A DNA stretch of 64,000 nt from Rhizodiscina lignyota. Its lineage: Eukaryota > Ascomycota > Dothideomycetes > Aulographales > Rhizodiscinaceae. Location of the stretch: contig ML978126.1 of assembly GCA_010015805.1 (NCBI GenBank), forward strand, positions 868,001 through 932,000. Reading direction: 5' to 3'. The notes under the pieces are model-generated. The model worked only from the letters and a program-made list of their open reading frames with translations, made no database searches and was not told where the DNA came from. Of the stretch, positions 34,171 to 45,810 are shown piece after piece; within the stretch, counting starts at the first letter, position 1, and each line of letters opens with the position of its first letter. A program made the position numbers and the translations under genes.

Positions 34171-35235
34171 ATGATGAAGTCTTCACAGTCTCTTCTACTC
34201 TTCATCTTTTCCTTATTCTTCGGTACAGTGTGGAGTGTATGCTCTCACGAAGAAGAAGTCACCGAGAAATTTGACACTCTACCAGCAGCTGTCAACGCCC
34301 CGACTATCCCCCCTGAAGGCTATCTTGTGGAGGATTTTGGATCAGGCACTTATATTGTCACAGAAGGGAGTTATCAAGCGCTGTTCCTCGTCTCCACCGA
34401 AGGTGTCATTCTGATTGACGCTCCACCAACTATCGGTCATAAGATTGGTTATGCCATTGGCAACATAACGGACAAGCCGATCACCCATGTGATATACAGC
34501 CACTCGCACTCCGATCACATCGGATCCGCCTCGCTCTTCACCGGCGGCAATCGTCATGGACCGAAAGTCGAGATCATTGCGCACGAAGATACCGCGCTCA
34601 ATATCAATCAAGCACCTGACCCACAACGACCTCTCCCAACCAAAACCTTCAAGCAATATGAGATTATTCACATCGGCAACCAGACGCTTGAACTCTCATA
34701 CAAGGGCGAGAACCACGTTCGCGGCAACATCTTCATCTACATTCAAGCACCGAAAGTCCTCATGCTGGTGGACGTCATATTCCCTGGCTGGGCCCCGTTC
34801 TCAGGGCTGGCAGAGTCAACCAACATCCCCGGCTGGATCCAAGCGCACGATCAGGTGCTGAGCTACGACTTTGATCATTACGTCGGCGGACATCTTGGCC
34901 GCAGCGGGACTCGTGAAGACGTGCTCAGACAGCAAGAGTATGTCCGCGACCTATTCAACACCTGCAACGCCACAATCGCTTTGACAGGCACGGACAACCC
35001 CTTAATTGGAGCGGGACTTGTGCTGGGTACCGTATCGAAGAATAACCCTGGCAATTCTTGGGCTCAGTTTAAGGTTTACCTGGACGTCGCAGCGGAGTAT
35101 TGTGCCAACAAGACCAACGAGAAGTGGGACAGCATATTGGGCGGCACGGACGTCTTTGGCTTTGAGAATGCAATGGCAATGCTTGAGCATCTCAGACTCG
35201 ACTATAATATATTGGGACCATTTGGGACATCTTGA
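34171..35235 (+). CDS. Secreted metallo-beta-lactamase-fold hydrolase
   Basis: Single exon, 354 aa. Residues 2-23 form a clear signal peptide (LLLFIFSLFFGTVWS). The metal-binding motif HSHSDH starts at residue 111; further candidate ligands are His in GENHVRGN, Asp in MLVDVIFPG and His in YVGGHLGRSG, so a dinuclear zinc site looks complete. Five or more Asn-X-Ser/Thr sites (NIT, NQT, NAT, NKT) and late cysteines fit an extracellular or vacuolar glycoprotein. The substrate is unknown: the MBL fold covers lactonases, thioesterases, beta-lactamases and others. The gene stands alone, so context gives no pathway. The ATG pair at 34171/34174 gives the same protein within one residue. Confidence 0.9.
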   Translation: MMKSSQSLLLFIFSLFFGTVWSVCSHEEEVTEKFDTLPAAVNAPTIPPEGYLVEDFGSGTYIVTEGSYQALFLVSTEGVILIDAPPTIGHKIGYAIGNITDKPITHVIYSHSHSDHIGSASLFTGGNRHGPKVEIIAHEDTALNINQAPDPQRPLPTKTFKQYEIIHIGNQTLELSYKGENHVRGNIFIYIQAPKVLMLVDVIFPGWAPFSGLAESTNIPGWIQAHDQVLSYDFDHYVGGHLGRSGTREDVLRQQEYVRDLFNTCNATIALTGTDNPLIGAGLVLGTVSKNNPGNSWAQFKVYLDVAAEYCANKTNEKWDSILGGTDVFGFENAMAMLEHLRLDYNILGPFGTS

Positions 35236-35836
35236 GTGGGCTGCGTGTCGAGCATGAATGGGAGTTGGGAGACTGGAGCGTTGACCCAGAGTGGAGATCG
35301 CTAGTGTGGGCGGCTGGTTTAACATTCGAAAGCTTGTAAATTTGTCAGCAGGTATTCACCTGAAGTCAAAGTAGCATCCACTTAATTTAAAACATAATGA
35401 TCAGAGTTATTGAGGCCCTATGTGAGAAGGCTCTAGCCATGCTCTGTGAGTGAGTCTCCAGCTTCTCTGAGAACGGTGTAATTGATACCAAGCTGAGATC
35501 TGATGCTTTCACGGATGCTGGTCATCGAAGCGTTGCAAGCCTTGGTGAGAATGATGTAGTCAATTTCGATGTCTTTCAAAACAGTGGGAAGGTACGTACA
35601 AGCGCATACCCACTTAAGGCACCATTTATAGCTGCGTGCTAAGGTGGTAAACAACCTGGTCCAACCTTGATGAATTTTGAATGAGGGTATGAAAACAGTG
35701 TTGCTCTTCAGCCCTGTCGAGAGCATGGGTGAAAGTATAGCTCAGTACGCTTAAGTCTGAATTTGTGGAGATCGTATCACTTTAATGAGCATGATCTGCT
35801 AAATCGAAGAGACAATGTGATGTCAGGTTCAAAGAT
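35236..35836. other. Convergent intergenic region
   Basis: About 0.6 kb between the 3' ends of the MBL-fold gene (+) and RCY1 (-). A 97-codon minus-strand frame at 35433-35726 has no recognisable domain or splice partner and is not called. Confidence 0.4.
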
Positions 35837-38800
35837 CTACATCACAATGCAGCCCAGGCCAAACATTGCTCTTTCCACAGCAGTTCTGACTTCAAACCAA
35901 TCCGCCCGTCTCTCCGCAAACTCTAGCACCTCTTCTGCTCTGAAAATGCCATAGTATTTGTCCTGATCTGCGATAATCGAAGCCAACTCTTTAGGATAAT
36001 GCTTTGCATCTATCAGATAAATCTGCGCCAGTTCCCGAAGTGCGGCGAAATACGGGGTCAACGCTTTGTTCTTGAGGGTGACGATGTAGGAGTAGTAGTG
36101 GGTCGTGTCACTGACAGAAGCATATTAGCATTGCAGAGGCCAGAATGAAGCCGGAATGTGGGCCGAGTAGAAAGCAACGTACCTAATGAGCTTAATAGAT
36201 CCATCAACACTGACCCTCTGCCGCTTCAGATGCTTACACAGCGCCTGAAACAACCGAACACCGACCTCCTGGTTGAACACTTCGAGCATATTCTTATCCG
36301 TACTGCCGACAAGCATACTCGTATGGCTGCTCACGATATCTACGACTTTCTTCGCGGTCTCTGTCGGCCCCATGTCAAAGTCAACGGCACCCCCCTGTTT
36401 CCCATTCGCCGTAGGCGCTGCACCAGGATTAAATGTTGCTGCACCTGGAGGTTGGGTGGTTGCGCAGATAAACTCGACTTCGTCGATCAGAACGTCAATG
36501 CCCTTGTTTAGGCCAGCAGCAACACGCTCGTCCAGCATCTGCTCGAAGCGCTTCTTCTCGTTAACCGCCGGGCTGAGAAAGTCATCTCGATCAACCAGCT
36601 TCGCAGCTGCGAGTTCTTGGAGGAAGAAGACGTCAATCATTTGCTGAATCAGATCGCCAACGTTCACCAGTTCGAGGAACGTCACAAGCGGCTCCACTCC
36701 TTTACCGCCCTGGTCACGGCTGTGCTCTGCGACAGTCCGAGGATCGTAATCGGAGAGATGATTGACAGCCTTGTCGAAACCAGTCTTGATATGTCGCGTG
36801 CCGAGTATCTGTAGCAGCGCTACGAAAATAGCTTCGCACTGTTCACGTGCCTCCTCTCCCGATTGACCGCCCATCTTGACGAGCAGAGCTGCGCGTTCGA
36901 GCGAGGATTTAGCAGCGTGAGTTAGATTGAGCGCGATTTCGATGCTGAAGAGACCTGCTAAACCTGCAAGGCGGGTCGACATGATTGCTGCCTTTGCCGC
37001 AAGCTCATTCGTCGGCGCTTCAGATCCTGGCTTTGGCGATATGCGGCCCGCACCAGGAACCGGGGTCGATGATCTTGATGGAGGCTCGAGTGTATCGCTG
37101 TTTGAAATTGCGGTCGTAGGTGTGATCACGCTTGAATGGGTCTTGCTGGTGGCGAATGAAAAGGGCGATGATATGGGAATAGTAGGCAGCACATTGACGG
37201 GCATCATGACGACTTTCTTAAAACTGCTGAGGAAATCATTCTTCACGGCTTGCCGGTTGACATTGGACATGTAGAAGGACTCGTTGCTCGCCTCTTCGTC
37301 TTTCAGCCGCTTCTCCCATGCGTCAACTTCGGCATTGCTCTTGCTCTTAAAGAAGTCAATTTCCTCGTTCAGATACAGATCGGCGTGCGGCTCGAAGCAA
37401 CGCGTTACCACTTGCTTGACCTGCTCGGGGAAATCTGGCTTTGAAGCTTTCGCCGGTTGTAAGCTGTTTGCAAACTGCAGGCCCTGCTCCAACAGGCTAG
37501 CAACAGCTTTGAGATATGATTCAATGTTCTTGCCGTGTGCTTCGTCGAGTACAGTGGTAATGTATTCGGAGATAATATCTTCACCAACACGCTCAACGAA
37601 CGGGAGGAGCACGTCCACTGTTGGCGGGAAAACTCGGTCGATAACTGCGGCTTGCTCGTTCAATGACATCGACAGACTGCGGAAGAACTCATATGATGGA
37701 CCAGGTGAGATACCTCCTATCGGAGCATCTCGTATGCAGTCCAGTGGATTACCAAGTCTGTCTTTGTGCACCATCAGAGTGTGGTTCTGAATGTAGATAT
37801 CGATCCCACCAGCACCCCCGTTGAGCGTGACAAGCACATGTGCATATCTCCGCATCCGGCCATCGTAGTCTTGCGCTTCATACCCCTGCTCGAATTCCCT
37901 GAGAACCGCGTTCTCAAAAATGCTAGTCATGGACTCCAGACGCTCTTCTCTCGTATACCACCCATCTGCATAGTCGCTCTTTGCAAATATTTCCAGCTGT
38001 GCCAGCATTTGCGCCTGCTGCTCTGGATCTCTGTATGTTTGAAATAACACAGGATCCGTGTGGCTTGTCGACCTCGCCATATCAAAGTAGAAAGGCGCAA
38101 GCGCTCCGTAAACCTTCCCATACTCTTGTCTCGCAGCGCCACGCAGCGACCTGACCTTCGACAGAACCTTCAATGCCACCATGGGATCCCGATACGCAGG
38201 TTGTGGTGCACTCGGCGTCCCATTTGTGCCCATCGTAATGTTCTCGAATCCACTGCTTAGACTCTCCTTCCTCGCTCGTGCAAGCTTAACCTGCCTCTCC
38301 TTCTCAACGCTCGCCCTCTGCCGTTCTCTCTCCTCCTCAAAGCCCGCATCAAAAAGTGTCGTAATCCCACCTCCTCTTCCAGACACACCGCTCGCACTAC
38401 TGAGACTCGCAACCACACTGCCATTGGCAGCAGCAGCAGCAGCAGCAGGCGGTCCTGGTCCTCTCCCCATGCGTCTCATCATCTCCTCAGCCCGCTTCCT
38501 CGCCTCCGCCTCATCCCACACCCCCATACTCTGCAGCCTCTTCACCCACCGACTGTCATCGTACACCATCTCGCGCATACGCTTGCTCGTGCACGCGAAC
38601 CGCATCAGCTCCTGCATGGGCAAGTAGTCCAGCACCAGCTCGATGAGCTCGGCGGGTAGCACGGGCTTGCCATTTGCAGCAACAGAGGGCGTTATGATCT
38701 GTGTGGCTTTGAGGGACGCGAGGACGGCGGAATGGCGAGGGTTTGCGGCGACGCTTTGCGGTCTGCTGGCAGATCGTGAGGAGGAATTGGGGGTGCTGGA

Positions 38801-38983
38801 TCGGGGACCGCCGGGGCCTACAGAGGCCCGTTTGAAATTTGACATGTTGAGGGAAGCAAGGGAGTAATTGTTCAGGGTGCTAGATGCATTCTTTGTGGGT
38901 TGGTGAGCCGCACCCGCGGCGATTAATTCGAGAGGCGAGAGGATTGGGCGACGTGGATGTGAAGAAACGCGAAGTGGATGCAT
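35837..38983 (-). CDS. RCY1: Recyclin-1, F-box and Sec10-like endocytic recycling protein
   Basis: Rcy1 acts in recycling from endosomes to the cell surface and recruits SCF through Skp1. Exons 38983-36183 and 36110-35837 (72-nt intron, phase 2) give 1,024 aa. The F-box is at residues ~107-150 (LPAELIELVLDYLPMQELMR). The rest is the exocyst Sec10-like helical region, and exon 2 encodes the conserved end FRAEEVLEFAERRADWFEV to GLGCIVM. Start choice: ATG 38983 gives a basic N-terminus, but the internal ATG 38845 (Met-Ser-Asn-Phe-Lys) resembles relatives and would give 978 aa. A seven-Ala run encoded by GCA/GCT-type repeats (complement of about 38425-38450) and a central Ser/Thr/Pro-rich insert are species-variable. 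The short second exon is easily missed. Confidence 0.94.
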
Positions 38984-39340
38984 GTGGGTCCGCCACGGCG
39001 GGTCTGGGGTAAGGGCTTACTCTATGCTCTGATGCGAGATGATGTTTGTTTGTAAACAAATGTTTTTGAACATGAATTTTTATTTCTCAAGCGTGAAAAG
39101 GGTTTCTAGAATCACTGTCACACTGGATTTATTTGGGTTACGAATTCACGTTCAGCTACTTCATCAAACTTCACGCGGATAGTACGAAGACCACGTTCAT
39201 ATATGCAGCGCTTCGTATTACTCATCGCTAGGATATTTACGGATTATATATTCAGATCAGTCGTCAGGATATGAAGCAAATGGAGCTGCAACGTCCATTG
39301 GTCTCATGGTACCACTTCCACACACTCTCTATATTGTTTC
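38984..39340. promoter_or_regulatory. Upstream region of RCY1
   Basis: A 357-base gap holding the RCY1 promoter and the 3' flank of the CFEM gene. It is AT-rich at 39040-39100. No other feature was seen. Confidence 0.35.
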
Positions 39341-39994
39341 CTACAGCATCGCCAACACTCCCACCATAGCAGCACCCAAGCCCACACCAATGGTAGCCGC
39401 CGCACCAGTAGATTGCGACGCTGCGCTCGCTGAAGTCGAGGATTCGCTGCTCGATGCTGATGCCGCGCTTGCACTTGTACTAGCAGAACTCGAGCTTGAG
39501 CCGGTCGTGGAAGAGTGAGTCGCGCTCGAAGAGCCACTCTTCGAGGTTCCTGTGCTGCTTGCACTAGACGTGCAAGATGCACTTGTAGGGAGGTTGACTT
39601 TGAAGGGCTTGCAGATGTTGTCGGCGAACTGGATCGTTTCTGCGCGCACAACCGTTAGTGACTGGAAACGGTCTGTGAAGATTGCAAGGGAAGCACGCAC
39701 TGTCTATATCAGCCTGCTGACACGTCTTGGAGACACAGCAGGCCAGGCCAGAGATGAGGGTAGAGTTGTGGCAGATGCAGCTTGCGTCGATACTGCCGCA
39801 GCCAGATTGAGCGATGCTGTTACCCACGCATGCTTTCTGGTGTTGGGTTAGTTAATTCACTCTTCTGGACCAGGTCCTTTACAAAATTTCATGCGAGAAG
39901 TACATACTGAACAGTCAGGCAAGCTCGATGTGTCGACTTGAGCCAGCGCAACTGCGACAAAGCTCGCCACCGCGGTCAAGAGATAGAATCGCAT
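39341..39994 (-). CDS. CFEM-domain GPI-anchored cell-surface protein
   Basis: Exons 39994-39908, 39836-39701 and 39639-39341 (introns 71 and 61 nt) give 173 aa. Residues 1-19 are a signal peptide (FYLLTAVASFVAVALA). The CFEM domain (~25-95) shows the cysteine pattern LPDC, KACVGNS, SGCGSIDASCICHNS, ACCVSKTC and NICKPF, including the Asp before the fourth cysteine that binds haem iron in Candida CFEM proteins. One extra cysteine makes a CC pair. A ~60-residue Ser/Thr/Ala-rich stalk follows, then a small-residue site and a hydrophobic tail (IGVGLGAAMVGVLAML) typical of GPI addition. Such proteins serve in haem/iron uptake, cell-wall integrity or host interaction; which applies is unknown. Confidence 0.92.
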
Positions 39995-41262
39995 GGTGTC
40001 GATCCGCGGTTGTAATTTAGTTGAGGAGTTTGGCAAGCAGTGGCTGTTACAACCGGTTCACGATGAGAGAGGAAGAGGAGCCCAATTGAGGTTGAATGAG
40101 AGTGAGGAAAGGAAAGAGAAGGTGCAGAGCATCGCGGAATGCTTCAGATAGATGGTTGTGCCTGCTTCAATACCTTCCTTTAGTACCGCGGAGTGGTGCA
40201 GGGCCAATGGGAGGTCTAGATGCAAAAAGCGGGGCCTCGCAGCCGCCCACTTTTAGCGCCGATTCGGACCAGACGACTCGTGGACTGTTCCTGAGCAATG
40301 CCAGTGGTGCAAAGAGATTGGGAAGTGCTATGAGGCTCAAACGAGTGCTATGAGGCTCAAGCGATTGTCATTGCACAGACAAGTCGAACAGGACATGCGG
40401 AATTGCCGAATCCATTTTCAACTTCCTTAGGCTTCATGGGACTTTTGGCCCCCAATTCCATGCTTCATTACTCGTCCTGCCTCCCAGCCTTGTCCCGTCC
40501 GTTCGGGAGCAAATCATACATTGTGGACGAGTTCGGGGTGCATGTTGGAGCAATAACTACGGAGTATAGATCTCGTATTCTGCATTCGAGTGGCACTCTG
40601 GTTGGTCTTCTACGACGACACAAGGCTGAAGTTCGGTAGGGTTACCTAAAGCAGATTAAGTGAATTCCATTTATTCCTCGAGTCACCGGGCAGTTAGCTA
40701 ATGACCAATATAGAACGCTTACGTGGACGTAGTAGCGATGACTGTTCTAAGATGTCGTCTGGTGTCGGGTGGGTAGTAGATTTCCAGGAAACTTCTTCTA
40801 GAGCCTCATTCTATATTCCCGAAGCTAACAATCAGCCATAAAAGCTACTTCTATACCTGCGGCTAAATCGCACGAATTAGGGAATGTGTGGACGGTGTGC
40901 ATTATTAGTGATGCACCAGGGAAAACCCGGCGCCAATGAGAGATCTACAATCCTCAGCCCGACGACCCCATGCGAGTTGCGGACAGCGCGGAGCAGTATT
41001 GCATTTCTAGCTTTCCTTCCTTCATGCTAGGGCAAATCCCGTATCGTTAACATTTGATACGGTGCAACCAAAAGCCGCCGCCTTTTCCGTCATTTTCATG
41101 GCGTAAAGCGATTGGTTTTGCGCAAGGCTGGATCCTTCCAACCTGTGCAATGTATTTGAATCACAGCGACCCAAGTCTGCCCATGTTACGACTCTCCCAC
41201 ATTGGATTCAGTTCTTTATACATGAAATCACTCTTGCGATATTGAAAGACGATTCTTTCCTG
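39995..41262. other. Divergent intergenic region with a short tandem duplication
   Basis: About 1.3 kb between the divergent CFEM and DUF3176 genes. Apart from a 20-base tandem duplication at 40324-40363, nothing coding or repetitive was recognised. Confidence 0.4.
40324..40363 (+). repeat. 20-base tandem duplication
   Basis: Two adjacent copies of AGTGCTATGAGGCTCAA(A/G)CG, 40324-40343 and 40344-40363, differing at one base. It is probably a replication-slippage product; no function is implied. Confidence 0.9.
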
Positions 41263-43523
41263 ATGGAGCGAGAAAGAAACCTAATGGGTCGCTATGGGCG
41301 GCTTGATAGTTCGGACGCCCAAGAAGCTGCAACTCAAGCCTCAAACGAGAGCTACACTCACATACGTGATGCTCCCCTTACTCCAGCCCAGGACGACGAA
41401 GGAGTATCGGACGGTCCAAGACCAACAGATCAGAGCCATCAGCTTGCTCCCGAAGAGTCTTTACTCGGTTCCCGCACCAGCCTCGAGATGCAAAAACAAG
41501 ACGAAAAGAATTCGACCTTTCCACCAGATCCGATTCCAAGCATATTCAGTTGGCATGGCTGGCTGCTTGAATGCGGTAGCCTTTTTATCGCCTTCGCATC
41601 TCTTGCCGGACTCAGCGGCCTTCTTGCCTATTATGATGAGAAGGTCGAACCGAAATTCTCTTTGGATGTCACTCTCAACACACTGGTTTCTATCGTGTCA
41701 ACCGTTTTTGCCTTTAGTCTAGAGGCCCCAGTAGCGACGATGCTCGGCCAGATGGCCTGGACCTTGTTGAAGCGGAGGACACGTTCACTAGAAGAGGTCT
41801 GCGTTTATGATGATGCGAGTCGGGGCCCCACTGGCAGTATTAGGCTGCTAATTCGAACCAAATTCTTGTGAGTAATATGTTTCCATTCACTCAGCACTAC
41901 AGCACCAGTCACTCTGCGTATTTCGAAGAAGACAGCTGATTCTCTTAAAGGCATGTCTCCGCGATCGGTGCCGTCGTCACTTTACTGACATTGTTCCTTG
42001 ACCCATTCTTCCAACAAACACTGAAATATGACTACCGGCCAATCATTGACGATAGTATGCACAGCGAAGCGCTTGCAGCATATCAGTATAACGGAAGTGC
42101 CAATTCAGATCTGTGGAATATGATATCGCCAGATTCGGGATGTAAGCAATTCATCTTGAGAAATAATGATATATATGTACTTACTCATGCTGCAGTTGGT
42201 GCTATCCCATATAATCTAAGAGCAGCCATCTATGATGGCCTGACGTCCTCCAACCAGCTGTCGCTTCCTTATCCATACTCCAATTGTCCCACAGGCAACT
42301 GCACATGGGATCCATTTGGGACTCTTGCGGTGAATGTGAATTGCTCGAATATCACGTCAAGCGTCAAAATCGATTGCTCCAATGAAAATACAGCGAATCA
42401 AGCTTGCACTTTCAAAGGCAACGACGACTATCTTATGGCCACGATGCTCAATGGCTCAACACCTACAACATGGATGGTGCTGGGCTCGGCAATGTGCGTG
42501 CAAGGAAACATGAACGCACTCTGTGGAACTGCCAGTGCGCCCTTGGGCATGGTACATTGGGTAAGAGTGACTGGAGTCTCTGGAGATATATTGGGCGACT
42601 CGCTCCAACCGAACACAGGCTTCGAAGCATCTCGATGTCTATTTTACACCGCGGTCAATGAAATCCAGCCCGTGGTCCAGAACGGCACATATTCCGAGCA
42701 ATTTATTCAAGAATACCACTTGGCGGAGAACTCAAGCCTCAGTTACTTCAACAACGACGATAAATTTTCGAACTCGAGCGACATCCCAAAAGGATACAAC
42801 AAGCCGCTTTACCATGTCCACAATCCTTACGACACAAGTGATATCATTTTTAAACCACCTTTCGCAGGAGGGTCTCCGAACCTTCACGACAACTTCTCGA
42901 TCGATGGGACCGCATTCTGGGACCTGGTCAGTCCTTTCGACGGAAGGGAAGGACTGAGTATGATTGGGGGAACTCTCAACACTGATCTACCCGACCCGAA
43001 TGACCTTTTCCGATCCTCCGGCGCAAGTATTACTCTTATGCTCTGGGAGAGTCCTGATATAACCGTTACCATGAAAAACGTCGCTCACTATATGACGAAT
43101 GCGCTGCGAAACAACGACACTCTGCTTTTGCAAAACGAATCGCACAATTCGACAATTCTCGCACCAGACCAGGTCGTCAGCGGTCGCGTTAATACAATGG
43201 CACCATTTGTCGTCGTTCGCTGGGCCTGGCTTACTCTTCCGCTAGTCTCACTATTACTTGCTGGCGTCTTCATTGCCTCCGGCATCCTGATGACATACCG
43301 AAGCAGAGTCGGTCTGTGGAAGTCGAACCCGCTGACCCTCTTTTTCCAAGCTCGGCCAAAGCCGACGGAGGATTCTGAGAGTCTTCTTGGTACACGAACG
43401 TTTGGTTCCGCAGATGCTATGGAAGACGAAGCCCACCAGTATGAAGCTCGGGTTTTGCCGGGTGACGGTCTAGGCATTCAAATATGGCGAAGAGAGGCGG
43501 CTACATCTTCTCAGGCAACGTGA
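41263..43523 (+). CDS. DUF3176-family membrane protein
   Basis: Exons 41263-41867 and 41951-43523 (83-nt intron, phase 2) give 725 aa. Layout: ~85 disordered N-terminal residues; the DUF3176 core with helices around GWLLECGSLFIAFASLAGLS and LNTLVSIVSTVFAFSLEAPV, the family signature; a third helix spanning the splice (VSAIGAVVTLLTLFLDPFFQ); a ~390-residue extracellular or luminal domain with many Asn-X-Ser/Thr sites and paired cysteines (NCPTGNCTWDPF); a last helix (WLTLPLVSLLLAGVFIASGI); and a cytosolic tail. This is a large Pezizomycotina family without known function. ATG 41263 is the first in the frame. Confidence 0.88.
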
Positions 43524-43985
43524 TAATAGTCGGCGCGTAGAAGGCCATATGGTCGGGAAATTCTTCCTCGTGCTCCTTGCTCTCGTTTGGCAGCTGGGCT
43601 GCGTTGCTTCTAATCATGATGGATCTGATTGCGGCTTCTCCATTTTCAATTCATACTGAGGGCGCTTATGGCGCAGGCCGAGACTGAGCAAACATTTCGG
43701 CGTCAGAACGTAACAACAGGAAGGCGACACGGTGCAAAGAGCCCGAAAATTCTGAGCTGCGAACTCGGGGAGTGGCCCCCGTTCGATGTCGAAGGCAAAG
43801 AGATAGCAGCGTACGACTTCACGAAAACGCTGCTCCTATAACCTGGGTCGAATGTTTGCACAAACTGAGCATAATTTATCCTCTTTTGGCGGCTTCCCGT
43901 CACACTGTGAAACGTCTATCAAACTTGCTAGAGCAGTATTGAAATCCTATCAAACCACCACTCAGCCTCTCAGTCTCCGGAGATA
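43524..43985. other. Intergenic region left of the inverted-repeat element
   Basis: A 462-base stretch after the DUF3176 stop. Small open frames only; nothing recognisable. Confidence 0.4.
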
Positions 43986-44455
43986 CAGGCGGAGTCGAGT
44001 ACGGAGTCCTCCCCCTTTCGCGAGATACGACCTTTAGAATACGCTCGGGCCCTATTTTACAGCTAATTAGCTAGTAGTACTCGGACCTTCGCTATTTACC
44101 TTATTATAAAAGATTTAAACCTTACTACTACTAAATATTCTAAATATTTTGAACTTAGTATTAAGGTTTTAGAACTTTATGTACTTATTTTCTACTATAC
44201 TACTATTAATACGTTATATAATATTTTAAACTATAGTTAGTTGCTTTAAAAATACGTAGATTTTTAAAGATTTTTAGATTCTTCAGCCTTCTATAGCCGT
44301 ACATAGATTAATATCGTAAGTTATTCAATAATTAGCTAACTAAACCGATAGCGTTACATACTAACCTTAGAAATTAATACGCGGCGTAAATTTGACCCAG
44401 AACGCGGAGACCTGGTCAAGCGAAATAGGGAGGACTCCGTACTCGACTCCGCCTG
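43986..44455. mobile_element. TA-flanked inverted-repeat element (MITE-like, probably RIP-degraded)
   Basis: A 470-base element. The left end (43986-44013) and the reverse complement of the right end (44428-44455) share a perfect 28-base terminal inverted repeat starting CAGGCGGAGTCGAGTACGGA; partial similarity runs ~10 bases further. Both ends abut TA (43984-43985 and 44456-44457), as expected for the TA target duplication of Tc1/mariner/pogo transposons. The interior, about 44045-44390, is extremely AT-rich with many TpA steps and no open frame, unlike its GC-balanced ends. That fits a non-autonomous copy or a shrunken element mutated by repeat-induced point mutation. The superfamily is inferred only from the TA flanks and repeat structure. 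Confidence 0.8.
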
Positions 44456-44816
44456 TAGCTCACCCAACCTGAATATAGGCGGAAAGTACCGTTTCTGACC
44501 TTGAAATGGCAAACCAATAAAATCAATGTGTGTCACCACAGGCACTGCACTCAGAATTCGCAGACGGCGGAATCGTCGCATATTTAGTTTCGCTTCAGCC
44601 TCACAGTTGATCTTTGGTGCGGCCGGGCCGTGGCTAGGGCGCCGCTTTTCAATTGGAATACATGTAGTGTCAGCCCGAGCAGCTGATATAACCACCTCAT
44701 CATACATGTAGTCGAGGATGCGACAAGATATCGTTCCGCACTGGTTACTACGTAGCTGTCAGCTCATATCTGACCACAGTGGGCGAATACCTGCTAAGAC
44801 ATTTCTACCAGGCGTC
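44456..44816. other. Intergenic region right of the inverted-repeat element
   Basis: A 361-base stretch with no supported gene. It probably includes 3' sequence of the minus-strand ubiquitin-like-domain gene. Confidence 0.35.
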
Positions 44817-45810
44817 TTACCATGTGACATCTTCATCGAGCGCACCCCGAGCGAGATTCCCACAGCCTGGGCAGGGGTTTTCGAAGCCGAAGGAGCGTTT
44901 GAATACCATACTCATTGCCACTCTCTGCCCTGGGAAGAAGCTAGTCTCCCAGTCATCGGAGAGATCGATGTCCCTTCTGGTACCCATGTCTTGAATAACA
45001 AAGTCGCCTCGTTCGATCATTTCAGCGCCGACACCGGTAGACTTAAAGTTGACTTTCAAGACCGCTGTTAGAGCCTCGGCAGACCTGACAAATTCGAGAT
45101 GGAAGGGACTGTGCCTCCCAAGCGCATCGATCATATACACCGGCTCCTGGTTGCCTCCAACTTGGCGCGGTATAGAGCGGATATACTGTTGAATGTCGTA
45201 TATGGCACTGAATACCTGTAGATTTAGACTAATGATCTTACCGCTAGCCTCGAGCAAGCGTCTCCCTTGATCAATATTCTCTGACAACTTGCTCAGGCAA
45301 TCGTTCGAGAATTGAACGATGAGCCCGGCAAGGGTCTTCTGCTGTTGATTCCGCCTTTTCTCGCGAATGGTCGCCGCATTTATCTGGACTGCAGACAGCA
45401 GAAACTCGATCGAGCTTATGTGTCCCTGGATTTGAGCCCTGAAGCTCTCCAAGTCCTCCTTTTTGCATGTCACCCATTTTATTTTCGCCCAGCTATCCTT
45501 TATCCTGGATCCCGAACCGCCCTTCCTCAGACGCGGCTGGTATTTCTGTATGGTTCTCCAGAAGTCGTCAATCGTTCTTTGACACTGCGCAGCAGCTTGT
45601 TGTAGTGCTAGTAATTCCGCATGTTGCGATTCTTCGAGTTCGAGTCGCTGAACGCGGAGCAGTGCGTCCTGCAGAGTCTCGAGTTGGTTGAGAAGGCTGC
45701 GGAAGACTGCTCCGGAATTTGAGGATTCTCGGAGGGCGTCGACAAACTGTTTTAACTAGGTCAATCGCGGCGATGAAATCGCCGACAGAGAAGCCAAAGC
45801 CAACGGACAT
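44817..45810 (-). pseudogene. Ubiquitin-like-domain (ULD-type) fungal protein with a frameshift near its start
   Basis: From ATG 45810 the frame gives MSVGFGFSVGDFIAAIDLVK, a start typical of this fungal family. It then loses frame; the downstream frame (VDALRESSNSGAVFRSLLNQ to the stop at 44817) is open for ~310 codons. Removing one T of a TTT run (AAA at 45744-45746 on the plus strand) restores the expected Lys-Thr-Val-Val-Asp-Ala-Leu, so one base appears inserted. The C-terminal half holds the ubiquitin-like domain: EPVYMIDALGRHSPFHLEFV, ERGDFVIQDMGTRRDIDLSD and FFPGQRVAMSMVFKR, then PCPGCG, the start of a zinc-ribbon seen in relatives. The protein ends soon after, perhaps truncated. A homopolymer sequencing error is as likely as true decay. 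Function unknown. Confidence 0.75.

Noticed and set aside
35433-35726. 97-codon minus-strand frame downstream of RCY1
   Set aside because: Briefly considered as a third RCY1 exon, but RCY1 already ends with its conserved GLGCIVM terminus at 35837.
44817-44846. Possible extra 3' exon of the ULD gene past the TAA
   Set aside because: The only frame-keeping intron would be 30 nt, too short for normal splicing.
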